A stretch of 22,045 bases of DNA from an uncultured Oscillibacter sp. (GTDB lineage: Bacteria; Bacillota; Clostridia; Oscillospirales; Oscillospiraceae), in assembly GCA_904393855.1 (NCBI GenBank), contig CAJFNE010000025.1:1-22045 (forward strand), read 5' to 3'. Below, piece after piece: positions 14,626 to 21,332 of this stretch. Within the stretch, counting starts at the first letter, position 1; every line of letters begins with the position of its first letter. The notes under the pieces were generated by a model. The model saw only the letters and a program-made list of their open reading frames with translations, did not search any database and had not been told where the DNA came from. The translations under genes were made by a program, and so were the position numbers.

Positions 14626-14715
14626 ATGGGGGCACCTGAAAATCACAACTTTGTTACGGGAAAACTGTGCTTTTTGACCCTGTTTTTCTCTTGTGTAACA
14701 CTTCCGGCGAAAGTA

Positions 14716-14744
14716 TTTACTTTGAAAATTTCCAATGATACAGT
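14716..14744 (+). promoter_or_regulatory. Promoter of the SLH surface-protein gene
   Basis: TTTACT - 17 bp - TACAGT with TGA before the -10, giving a leader of about 113 nt. The leader contains a short GC hairpin (GCCGGT...ACCGGC, about 14818-14840) before AAAAGGAGGAGA. Long structured leaders are common on S-layer mRNAs. No terminator was found between the upstream gene and this promoter, so readthrough from 14625 is possible. Confidence 0.6.
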
Positions 14745-14863
14745 AGCGCCAGCAGCAGGGACGGCGGCTCTCTGGACGCATTCTGTGGAAACTTGGCTAG
14801 CGTTTCCAGAGGCGGCGGCCGGTGGGCCGTCTGACCGGCTGACTAACAAAAGGAGGAGAATCC

Positions 14864-17800
14864 ATGAAGAAGTTCCTTTCTCTGGTGCTGGCGTTGGCCA
14901 TGGCGATGTCCCTCGTCGTAGTCAACACCAGTGCCAAGGAATTCACGGATGACGAGGACATCACCTATGATGAAGCCGTCGCCGTGATTTCCGAAATTGG
15001 GGTTGTCGACGGTTACACCGATGGCAATTTCAATCCCACCAACGGGCTCACCCGTGGCGCGGCTGCCAAGATCATCTGCAACCTGATCCTTGGCCCCACC
15101 ACCGCGGCTGAGCTGCACGCGGACACCGCTCCTTTCAGCGATGTGTCCATCAACAACGAGTTTGCCGGCTACATCGCGTACTGCGCGAAAGAGGGCATCA
15201 TCTCCGGTTACGCTGACGGCGCTTTCCGCCCCGCCAACCCCATCTCCGGTTACGCTGACGGCGCTTTCCGCCCCGCCAACCCCCTGACCGGCTATGCCTT
15301 CATGAAGATGCTGCTGGGCGCTCTGGGTTATGACGCCAACTACGAGCAGTATGTGGGCTCCAACTGGTCCGTCAACGTTGCTAAGCAGGCCATCGGCATC
15401 GGCCTGAACAAGGGCCTCGTTGAGGAGTTCAACGGTGTGGACTATGTCACCCGTGAGGAGGCCGCCCTGTACGCCTTCAACACCCTGAAGGCCACCATGG
15501 TGGACTACGAGAACAAGATCACCGCCAACGTCAACGGCGCTGAGGTGACCATCTCCAACACCAGCGCGAAGCCCGTGACCTGGTCCGAGGGCATCAACGA
15601 GGACTTCCCCAAGCTGGTCCGCAACGATGACAGCGACGACTTCATGCGGCCCGCCAACAACTGGGTCTATGACAAGACCGACATCGGCACCTATGCCCGC
15701 TATGACCTGCTGGTGGAGAGCTACACCACCGAGGTCACCGGCAAGGACGTGTACGATCTGCTGAAGTCCGGCGTGATCAACGACAACAGCCTGGAGTCCT
15801 ATCTGGACGGCGATGACAACACCATCACCACGGCCAACCTGGTTCGTTCCAACAACAACGCTCTGAACGGCACCGGCGACGGCGTGGTCACCGAGGTGTA
15901 TCTGGACACCGACAAGGAGCTCATCACCATCGTGTCCATCAACACCTACCTGGCCCAGGCCACCGCTGACTACAACGAGTCCAAGGAGTATGCTCCTCTG
16001 AACGTGTACCTGAGCGACGCCAACGGCCGCAACTACAACGTGGACGTGGAGCAGGTTAAGAACGTTGTGGACGTGACCGAGGACACCTACTATCAGGTGA
16101 ACGTCTCCTACAAGGACAACGCCACCATCGGCGAGGTCAAGGTCATCAACCCCGTGGAGATCCTGGAGGACAGCACCGTCACCAAGTTCTCCTCCAGCAA
16201 CAGCGGCCTCGGCACCGGCCGGGTCACCAAGCTGACCACCGGCGGCGAGGAGTACAAGCGCAATGTCAAGGCCTTCTATGACGATGACATCCTGGATGAG
16301 TACGACGCCGCTCTGCTGACCGACGCCACCTACAATGTGTATGTGGACGCCAACGGCTACTTCCTGGGCGTTGACCTGTTCGAGGGCACCAAGAACTATG
16401 TGTTCATCACCGGTTATGATCTGAGCGGCAGCAACATCGCCGTGAAGACCGCCGATGCCGCCGGTATCTTCCTGGACGGCACCATGAGCAACATCAAGGT
16501 CAACATCAAGGAGACCAACGACAACATTGCCGATGCTACCGGCCACAATGCCGCCTACTTCGACTCCTGGTCTGCTGCCAATGCTACCAGCGAGCTGAAT
16601 CAGTGGTACACCTACACGGTGGACGCTTCCGGCAACTACACCCTGAAGCCCGTGGTCCGCATGACTTGGACCAAGTACGCCACCGGCGTTGATCAGGTCA
16701 TCCGTACCGACAACCTGAGCATTCAGGATAACCAGGGCAATGGCGACCGCGTGTACGGCGAGGACGCCACCGTGTTCATCACTGTTGACACTGGCGATGT
16801 GAGCGACACCACCTTCCGCGGTATCACCGATGTTGAGGGCGTTTACACCGGCGTTCAGGAAGTTGAGATCGAGATCGATACCACTTCTGCCGACGCTCTG
16901 CGCATGGGCCAGATCTTCACCGTGTATGACAGCGACTGGTATGTGGTCGGCGCTGTCGTTCTGGGTGAGGCTGTCGGCGCTGACGACAACCTGGCTTACA
17001 TCCTCTCCGGTGCCAAGAGCGAGGAGAAGAAGGACGATACCTATTACTGGGAGTTTGACGCCGTGATGGGCGGTCAGATCCAGACCTTCACCGCTAAGAG
17101 CAAGTATCAGAGCACCATCCAGGCTCTGCGTCCCGGCACTGTCCAGGAGCTGCGCTTCGATGGCGACTATGTCACCACTATCAAGACCCTGGATGCTGAC
17201 GATCTGTACATCAACAACGCTGCTCAGATCGACGGCGAGAGCGTGTATCAGATGACCGGCCTGACCGCTGGCATCAACACCCTGAACCTGCAGGGCCGTA
17301 CCATGTACATCACCGCTGGCCGTAACGACGTGGGTCTGGCTCTGGCTTCCGACGCCAAGGCTGTGGTGATCCAGGACGAGAACAACAAGCTCGACGTGAA
17401 GACCGAGTTCAGCTCTGTGGGCGCCGCTATCGCGCACCTGGCTGATCCCGACAACAACACTTCCAACGGCACGCAGTATGCGGGCAACATCTACGCTGTC
17501 CTCGACAGCAACGGCGTTGCTCAGTGGGTTGTCTTCGATTCCAGCACTGCTCTGAACACTGGTTCTCAGGCTGGCTCTGGTTCCGGCTCCGGCGCTCAGT
17601 ACAGCTACAATGCTTGGACTGACGTGTTTGGCCAGGTCCACGCCACCGTGAACTATGCTCGTCCCGCTTACGTGCCTGCCACCGACAATGTGACCGTCTC
17701 CTTCGACATCTATGCTGATGGTCAGTATGTCGGTCGTCAGAACACTGTTTCCATGGGCGCTGGTGTTGACCAGTTCGTCTATCCTGCCGGCGGCTTCGGC

Positions 17801-18775
17801 TCTGGCGTGGTTGTCCAGTCCGGCGCCAAGATCGAGCTGCGCAACGTGACCTTCATGCCCACCGAGGTGTACACGAAGTTCGTTGACGCCAGCGGCGCTG
17901 CGGTCACCGTGGACACTGGTTCTACTCCCACTGTCTCCACCAGCACCGCGGAGCAGGTCTGGTTCGGTCTGTCCGCTTACACCACTGGCGGCACCTATGT
18001 TGTGAACGGCACCACCACGACGCCCGCTCCCACTGGCACCGCTGCCAACGCTGGCGGCCAGAAGACGGTTGCCGTCAAGGCTGCTGGTAACGACTTCGTC
18101 ACCGTGGTCTTCACCGGCCTGACTGCCGCTCCTGTCACCCACACTGTGACCGGTCTGACTGCCACTCAGTTCAGTGCAATCAACTCCACCATCAACAGCA
18201 CGAACTATCCCGCCGACTATGACAACACCGTGACTGTCACCGCTACGCCCAACACCTCTGTGGCTGACGGCGCTACCGTGACCTTCACCGCCACCGTTAC
18301 CGGCGGCTACACCGATGCCCAGGCTTACCGCGTGGTCATTGAGAAGGCCGGCATCAGCGGCGTTGTCTTCCCCGGCGTCGGCAACAACATCCTGACCGGC
18401 ACCAAGGTCGTCACGGACGATGTGACTATCACCGCTGCTGACGTGAAGATCACTCCCGTCGCTTTCACCAAGCTGATCGGTGTGACCTGGACCAAGGATT
18501 CCGTCACCCTGTCCTTCGACGGTGTGGTGAACGTGGCTGCCAACGCTCTGACGGAGGCTAGCTTCGCTGACACCAACGCGACGATGAATTCTACTAAGAC
18601 CGCCAGCTCTGTCACCTCCGTGACCTATACGGTCACCGGCGGCTTCCTGGCTGCGGGCGACACCCTGACCCTCGACCTGAGCAAGCTGACACATACTACC
18701 TATGGCGGTGATGTGGTCAGCACCGACGGCACCAACGTTACGCTGGTGACCGGCGGCACGGTGACCCTGTCTTAA
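14864..18775 (+). CDS. Large SLH-domain surface (S-layer-type) protein
   Basis: A 1303-residue exported surface protein. Residues 1-24 are a signal peptide (KKFLSLVLALAMAMSLVVV, cut after NTSA). SLH motifs, which bind pyruvylated secondary cell-wall polymers, follow at about 30-80 (GVVDGYTDGNFNPTNGLTR), 88-157 (GIISGYADGAFRPANP) and a divergent third at 158-210. Residues 113-126 are exactly duplicated as 127-140. The long middle is Asp/Asn/Thr-rich and beta-like. A Gly-Ser linker (SGSGSG) lies near residue 900, and the last 400 residues are Thr/Val-rich and resemble Ig-like or adhesin repeats. Arg codons are mostly CGC/CGT while neighbours favour CGG, a sign of high expression. It has its own promoter, ribosome site AAAAGGAGG and a UUCG-loop terminator, and is a major S-layer candidate. 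Confidence 0.88.
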   Translation: MKKFLSLVLALAMAMSLVVVNTSAKEFTDDEDITYDEAVAVISEIGVVDGYTDGNFNPTNGLTRGAAAKIICNLILGPTTAAELHADTAPFSDVSINNEFAGYIAYCAKEGIISGYADGAFRPANPISGYADGAFRPANPLTGYAFMKMLLGALGYDANYEQYVGSNWSVNVAKQAIGIGLNKGLVEEFNGVDYVTREEAALYAFNTLKATMVDYENKITANVNGAEVTISNTSAKPVTWSEGINEDFPKLVRNDDSDDFMRPANNWVYDKTDIGTYARYDLLVESYTTEVTGKDVYDLLKSGVINDNSLESYLDGDDNTITTANLVRSNNNALNGTGDGVVTEVYLDTDKELITIVSINTYLAQATADYNESKEYAPLNVYLSDANGRNYNVDVEQVKNVVDVTEDTYYQVNVSYKDNATIGEVKVINPVEILEDSTVTKFSSSNSGLGTGRVTKLTTGGEEYKRNVKAFYDDDILDEYDAALLTDATYNVYVDANGYFLGVDLFEGTKNYVFITGYDLSGSNIAVKTADAAGIFLDGTMSNIKVNIKETNDNIADATGHNAAYFDSWSAANATSELNQWYTYTVDASGNYTLKPVVRMTWTKYATGVDQVIRTDNLSIQDNQGNGDRVYGEDATVFITVDTGDVSDTTFRGITDVEGVYTGVQEVEIEIDTTSADALRMGQIFTVYDSDWYVVGAVVLGEAVGADDNLAYILSGAKSEEKKDDTYYWEFDAVMGGQIQTFTAKSKYQSTIQALRPGTVQELRFDGDYVTTIKTLDADDLYINNAAQIDGESVYQMTGLTAGINTLNLQGRTMYITAGRNDVGLALASDAKAVVIQDENNKLDVKTEFSSVGAAIAHLADPDNNTSNGTQYAGNIYAVLDSNGVAQWVVFDSSTALNTGSQAGSGSGSGAQYSYNAWTDVFGQVHATVNYARPAYVPATDNVTVSFDIYADGQYVGRQNTVSMGAGVDQFVYPAGGFGSGVVVQSGAKIELRNVTFMPTEVYTKFVDASGAAVTVDTGSTPTVSTSTAEQVWFGLSAYTTGGTYVVNGTTTTPAPTGTAANAGGQKTVAVKAAGNDFVTVVFTGLTAAPVTHTVTGLTATQFSAINSTINSTNYPADYDNTVTVTATPNTSVADGATVTFTATVTGGYTDAQAYRVVIEKAGISGVVFPGVGNNILTGTKVVTDDVTITAADVKITPVAFTKLIGVTWTKDSVTLSFDGVVNVAANALTEASFADTNATMNSTKTASSVTSVTYTVTGGFLAAGDTLTLDLSKLTHTTYGGDVVSTDGTNVTLVTGGTVTLS
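15199..15282 (+). repeat. Perfect 42-bp tandem duplication in the SLH region
   Basis: 15199-15240 and 15241-15282 are identical. The unit encodes ISGYADGAFRPANP, the conserved heart of an SLH motif, so the repeat adds 14 residues in frame. Ordinary SLH motifs have one copy. Confidence 0.95.
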
Positions 18776-18824
18776 TCGGATTTAAGACGGGAGTTTCCGT
18801 TCCCCATCGCATCGTGCGATAAAG

Positions 18825-18856
18825 AGGACCCCGGGCTTCGGCCCGGGGTCCTTTTT
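18825..18856 (+). terminator. Intrinsic terminator of the SLH gene
   Basis: A perfect 12-bp stem (18825-18836 with 18841-18852) with a TTCG tetraloop and a run of T to 18856. On the minus strand the following TCTTTAT is a weaker U-tract, so it may also end the gene at 18860-19393. A small hairpin (18806-18820) precedes it. Confidence 0.93.
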
Positions 18857-18859
18857 CGG

Positions 18860-19393
18860 TCAGCGAATCCCCCAGAGGGTGATGCTCTGGGAGTTATCAA
18901 AAAACCGGTTGTTTGACGAGATGAATTGCAGGGCCGTCAGCTGGGAAAACTGACACTCCACAAACCCCACACTGACATATTTCCCGATGCAAAGGCCTTC
19001 CACCTTGCGGGCGGCGTCATGATAGGGAAAAAAAGTCATCTGAAACGGCATGTAGGCTGTTTTGGAAAAATAGAGATTATCGACACTGCAATATTGCTTT
19101 GCCCCGCTGACAGAGGTCTGCGCTTGGCAGAGAATATCAGCAGGTTCCGCATTTCCCACGGTTAAAAGGTTCAGCGTAAATCCCACCTGATCCCATTGGT
19201 CCCAGTCAATGTCAGACACGTCCAGGTTAAAGGTGGTGGCGATAGGCAGCGTCACGGTTTTGATGATCTCCCGCGGGCCCAGCTTGCCCGCCAGGGCCGC
19301 CTCGATCTTGGCGTTGTCGGCGTTGAAGTCCGTCCGCTGGATGCGGTCCTCCGGGTCCCACAGGCTCAGTTGATAGTTCTCCGTTTGATTCAT
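18860..19393 (-). CDS. Orphan phage tail-fibre-like protein
   Basis: A 177-residue protein. The N-terminus NYQLSLWDPEDRIQRTDF followed by NADNAKIEAAL is a signature I recognise from clostridial phage tail-fibre and receptor-binding genes (N-terminal attachment part). The rest (about 60-177) is beta-rich with aromatic residues and four Cys, and could be a small receptor-binding head. The ATG at 19393 has GGGAGGG upstream. It stands alone, with no other structural phage gene next to it, converging on the SLH gene. Its upstream region repeats the palindrome found before the phage operon at 2597. It could be a phage remnant or a domesticated binding protein. Function is inferred from the N-terminal motif. 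Confidence 0.65.
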   Translation of the reverse strand: MNQTENYQLSLWDPEDRIQRTDFNADNAKIEAALAGKLGPREIIKTVTLPIATTFNLDVSDIDWDQWDQVGFTLNLLTVGNAEPADILCQAQTSVSGAKQYCSVDNLYFSKTAYMPFQMTFFPYHDAARKVEGLCIGKYVSVGFVECQFSQLTALQFISSNNRFFDNSQSITLWGIR

Positions 19394-19430
19394 GATTCCA
19401 TCCCTCCCCAGAGGGGCGGCGGGGGGCGGT

Positions 19431-19452
19431 CCTTGCACGCGGGCGTGCAAGG
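19431..19452. promoter_or_regulatory. 22-bp perfect palindrome upstream of the tail-fibre-like gene
   Basis: CCTTGCACGC-GG-GCGTGCAAGG, 10-bp arms, 38 bp before the start at 19393. Its core matches the palindrome at 2664-2681. Neighbouring bases on the minus strand also resemble each other (GAAAA, then a TTC/CTG-CC stretch before the palindrome), so a longer shared module is likely. No good sigma-A promoter is seen between the terminator at 19477-19507 and this gene. Confidence 0.55.
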
Positions 19453-19476
19453 GGGCAGAATTTTCCGCCCCGGCGC

Positions 19477-19507
19477 AAAAAACCGCCGCCCGAGCGGGCG
19501 GTGGTTT
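19477..19507 (-). terminator. Terminator, probably of the toxin mRNA
   Basis: A 13-bp stem (19480-19492 with 19495-19507, one G-U pair) with a 2-nt centre. On the minus strand it runs into TTTTTT. It lies downstream of the small minus-strand peptide gene at 19610-19687 and upstream of the tail-fibre-like gene, separating the two. Confidence 0.8.
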
Positions 19508-19511
19508 CTGC

Positions 19512-19539
19512 TTGACATCCTGCGGAATTGTGCTACAAT
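19512..19539 (+). promoter_or_regulatory. Strong promoter of the antisense (antitoxin) RNA
   Basis: TTGACA - 16 bp - TACAAT, with TGC before the -10. It points right into a stretch with no plus-strand gene that ends about 95 nt later at an intrinsic terminator. Confidence 0.85.
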
Positions 19540-19545
19540 ACGGGT

Positions 19546-19640
19546 GAAGAGGGTCCACACCGGCAAGCGGTTAGCCTCTGTTAGGAAGTTCTATTTATCA
19601 TAGAAACCGTCACTTGGCAGAGTGGCGGTTTCTGCTTTTT
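19546..19640 (+). ncRNA. Putative type I antitoxin RNA
   Basis: A transcript of about 95 nt is predicted from the consensus promoter at 19512-19539 and the terminator at 19602-19640. It has no ribosome site with an open frame. It is antisense to the last ten codons and the 3' untranslated part of the minus-strand peptide gene (19610-19687), whose mRNA should extend to the terminator near 19477. This convergent, 3'-overlapping arrangement is that of Firmicutes type I toxin-antitoxin pairs such as txpA/RatA and the Fst/par type. The exact 5' end is estimated from the -10 box. Confidence 0.7.
19602..19640 (+). terminator. Terminator of the antisense RNA
   Basis: A 12-bp stem (19602-19613 with 19622-19633, one G-U pair) with an 8-nt loop, then GCTTTTT. 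The same DNA encodes the C-terminal residues of the minus-strand peptide. Confidence 0.88.
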
Positions 19641-19687
19641 ACGATAATCGTCACGGTAAACCGGCCGATATGTAACGTAATCCGCAT
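19610..19687 (-). CDS. 25-aa basic hydrophobic peptide, putative type I toxin
   Basis: A very short gene: ATG at 19687, stop at 19610-19612, product beginning MRITLHIGRFTVTIIVKS and ending NRHSAK. A hydrophobic segment (residues 3-16) is followed by a basic tail, as in small membrane-acting toxins and the putative holin-like peptides of Firmicutes. The ribosome site AAAGGAGGTGA is nearly perfect, which argues strongly that it is translated. It sits inside a 7-bp hairpin with a GAAA loop (19693-19710), so translation is probably held down. The minus-strand promoter at 19756-19784 is strong, and an antisense RNA covers the 3' end. I recall similar peptides with this terminator layout in clostridial genomes but cannot name the family. 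Toxicity is inference. Confidence 0.7.
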   Translation of the reverse strand: MRITLHIGRFTVTIIVKSRNRHSAK

Positions 19688-19692
19688 GGCCT

Positions 19693-19710
19693 CACCTCCT
19701 TTCGGAGATG
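19693..19710 (-). promoter_or_regulatory. Hairpin hiding the toxin ribosome site
   Basis: On the minus strand, CATCTCC-GAAA-GGAGGTG forms a 7-bp stem with one G-U pair. It includes the whole GGAGGTG Shine-Dalgarno, 5 nt before the toxin ATG. Confidence 0.7.
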
Positions 19711-19755
19711 TGGCTAACCGCCGCCGTTTGTTTGGCATGGTCCCTCTTCAAACGT

Positions 19756-19784
19756 AGTCTATCAGACTTGTCGCATTTTGTCAA
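19756..19784 (-). promoter_or_regulatory. Promoter of the toxin mRNA
   Basis: On the minus strand, TTGACA - 17 bp - TAGACT, with TGA before the -10. It lies about 70 bp upstream of the 25-codon gene, with no other minus-strand gene in between. Confidence 0.85.
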
Positions 19785-19789
19785 TTTCC

Positions 19790-19822
19790 GGGCGCGGGGA
19801 GGTCCCCCGCGTCCGTTTTTTT
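19790..19822 (+). terminator. Rightward terminator closing the accessory island
   Basis: A 10-bp stem (19790-19799 with 19805-19814, one G-U pair), then G and seven T (19816-19822). No plus-strand gene lies before it except the antisense RNA, so it probably blocks readthrough into the carboxypeptidase gene. The 60 bp between it and that gene show no convincing promoter. Confidence 0.8.
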
Positions 19823-19885
19823 CGCCCCCGGCCTGTCATGAATGTCCCCGCCCGGGCATAAGCATGGGACGAAAGGGGGATCATC

Positions 19886-21007
19886 ATGAAACATGTTCTG
19901 GCCGCCATCTGCGCCATTCTGGCCTTGACCACCACCGCCGCCGCCGTGGAGGTGGCCGCGCCCTCCGCCGTGCTGATGGAGAAGGAGACCGGCCAGGTCC
20001 TCTTCGCCAAGGACGAGCACGCCAAGCTGGAGCCTGCCAGCGTCACCAAGGTAATGACCCTGCTCCTGGTCATGGAGGCCATCGACTCCGGCCAGCTGAG
20101 CTACGACACGGTGGTGACCGCCTCCGCCCACGCCTGCTCCATGGGCGGCAGTCAGATCTGGCTGAAGGAGAACGAGCAGATGACTGTGGACGAGATGCTC
20201 AAGGCCGTGTGCGTGGTCTCCGCCAACGACTGCGCCGTGGCCCTGGCGGAGGCCGTCTCCGGCAGCGAGGAGGCCTTCGTGGAGAAAATGAACCAGCGGG
20301 CGGCGGAGCTGGGCATGGCCGACACCACCTTCCGCAACGCCACGGGCCTGCCCGCCGAGGGGCACGTCACCTCCGCCCACGACATCGCCCTCATGAGCCG
20401 GGAGCTGATTTTGAACCACCCGGACATCCGCAACTACACCACCATCTGGATGGACACCCTGCGGGACGGGGAGTCCCAGCTGGTGAACACCAACCGTCTG
20501 GTCCGCTACTACGAGGGGGCCACGGGGCTGAAAACCGGCTCCACCGACAGCGCCCTGTACTGCCTCTCCGGCACCGCCGAGCGGGACGGCATGGAGCTGA
20601 TCGCCGTCATCATGAAGGACGCCACCTCCGCCCAGCGGTTCGCCGACGCCCAGACCCTGCTGAACTACGGCTTTGCCACCTACACCCTGGTAAACGCCGC
20701 GCCGGAGACGCCCCTGGCCCCCGTGCCCGTGAGCCTAGGCACCCAGGCCACCGTCCAGCCCGTGCTGGGGGACGGCGCCGCGCTGCTGCTGGAGAAAGCG
20801 CAGGCCGGGGATTTGCAGCAGACCGTCAGCCTGCCGGAGTCCGTGGATGCCCCCGTGGCCGTGGGAGACCCGCTGGGGACCCTGACCGTCACCTCCGGCG
20901 GGGAGACCGTGGCGGAGATCCCCCTGCTGGCCGGGGAGGAGGTCCCCCGGATCACCTACGGGCAGATGCTGCTGCGAGTGCTGAAAATGGCATTTCTCTC
21001 CGCGTGA
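19886..21007 (+). CDS. dacF: D-alanyl-D-alanine carboxypeptidase (PBP5/DacF family)
   Basis: A 373-residue class-C low-molecular-weight penicillin-binding protein, which removes the terminal D-Ala from peptidoglycan stem peptides outside the membrane. It has a signal peptide (about 1-20, KHVLAAICAILALTTTAAA). The active-site motifs are all present: S52-V-T-K55, S112-A-N114 and K216-T-G218. A C-terminal beta-rich PBP5-like domain (about 265-350) is followed by an amphipathic tail (YGQMLLRVLKMAFLSA) that would anchor it to the outer membrane face. The start has AAAGGGGGAT upstream. The gene symbol is used for the family; dacA or dacB are equally possible names. Its promoter is not obvious. Confidence 0.93.
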   Translation: MKHVLAAICAILALTTTAAAVEVAAPSAVLMEKETGQVLFAKDEHAKLEPASVTKVMTLLLVMEAIDSGQLSYDTVVTASAHACSMGGSQIWLKENEQMTVDEMLKAVCVVSANDCAVALAEAVSGSEEAFVEKMNQRAAELGMADTTFRNATGLPAEGHVTSAHDIALMSRELILNHPDIRNYTTIWMDTLRDGESQLVNTNRLVRYYEGATGLKTGSTDSALYCLSGTAERDGMELIAVIMKDATSAQRFADAQTLLNYGFATYTLVNAAPETPLAPVPVSLGTQATVQPVLGDGAALLLEKAQAGDLQQTVSLPESVDAPVAVGDPLGTLTVTSGGETVAEIPLLAGEEVPRITYGQMLLRVLKMAFLSA

Positions 21008-21010
21008 TTC

Positions 21011-21039
21011 TTGCCCTGCCGGGAAAAATATGGTATACT
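21011..21039 (+). promoter_or_regulatory. Promoter upstream of pgi
   Basis: TTGCCC - 17 bp - TATACT, with TGG before the -10, directly after the carboxypeptidase stop. It gives pgi a leader of nearly 290 nt that contains tandem repeats and a hairpin. Confidence 0.75.
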
Positions 21040-21087
21040 GACGGCAGCAAACGATTTCCCGCACCACCGCCGCCATTCCAAGCTGTT

Positions 21088-21270
21088 GTGCGGCAGGCTG
21101 AGACCCAGCAGAAACTCAAGAGCGCGGAGAGGCCCGCCGACCCCGCAATTCTAGGTTGCCGTGCGGCAGACTAAAACCCAGCAGAAACTCAAGAGCGCGG
21201 AGAGGCCCGCCGATCCCGCAATTCTTGGTTGCCGTGCGGCAGGCTGAGACCCAGCAGAAACTCAAGAGCG
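21088..21270 (+). repeat. 2.5 tandem copies of a 73-bp repeat in the pgi leader
   Basis: Units start at 21088, 21161 and 21234. The first two differ at five positions. The third is cut after 37 bp and is identical to the start of unit 1. The stretch before 21088 (from about 21069) looks like a decayed end of an earlier copy. 73 is not a multiple of three and no ribosome site is present, so this is not coding. Each junction contains TGCCG-TG-CGGCA, a short hairpin. Confidence 0.92.
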
Positions 21271-21287
21271 GAATAAAAGTCTTTTTG

Positions 21288-21312
21288 GTCCTTTTTCTGG
21301 AAGAAAAAGGAC
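21288..21312 (+). promoter_or_regulatory. Hairpin before the pgi ribosome site
   Basis: An 11-bp perfect stem (21288-21298 with 21302-21312) with a GGA loop, 11 bp upstream of GGAGAG. There is no T-run after it, so it is not a plain terminator. It could affect mRNA stability or be a dispersed intergenic repeat. Confidence 0.55.
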
Positions 21313-21332
21313 ATACGAAAGGAGAGAGCAGT

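Larger units (their letters stand above)
19567..19721. repeat. 10-bp inverted repeat joining both ends of the toxin mRNA
   Basis: GCGGTTAGCC at 19567-19576 and its reverse complement GGCTAACCGC at 19712-19721 flank the peptide gene. In the minus-strand mRNA they lie in the 5' and 3' untranslated parts and can pair. The antisense RNA carries the same GCGGUUAGCC and could displace that pairing. Confidence 0.7.

Noticed and set aside
13339..14781. A 480-codon minus-strand frame over the double-recombinase gene
   Set aside because: No ribosome site. The plus-strand frame shows recombinase-like and winged-helix motifs and has a good ribosome site.
14843..18694. A 1283-codon open frame antisense to the SLH gene
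   Set aside because: It mirrors the strong codon bias of the SLH gene, has no ribosome site and gives a low-complexity His/Val/Gly-rich product. The sense frame has a signal peptide, SLH motifs and a terminator.
21088..21270. The 73-bp repeats as a CRISPR array
   Set aside because: The units are contiguous, with no unique spacers between short repeats, and no cas genes are nearby.
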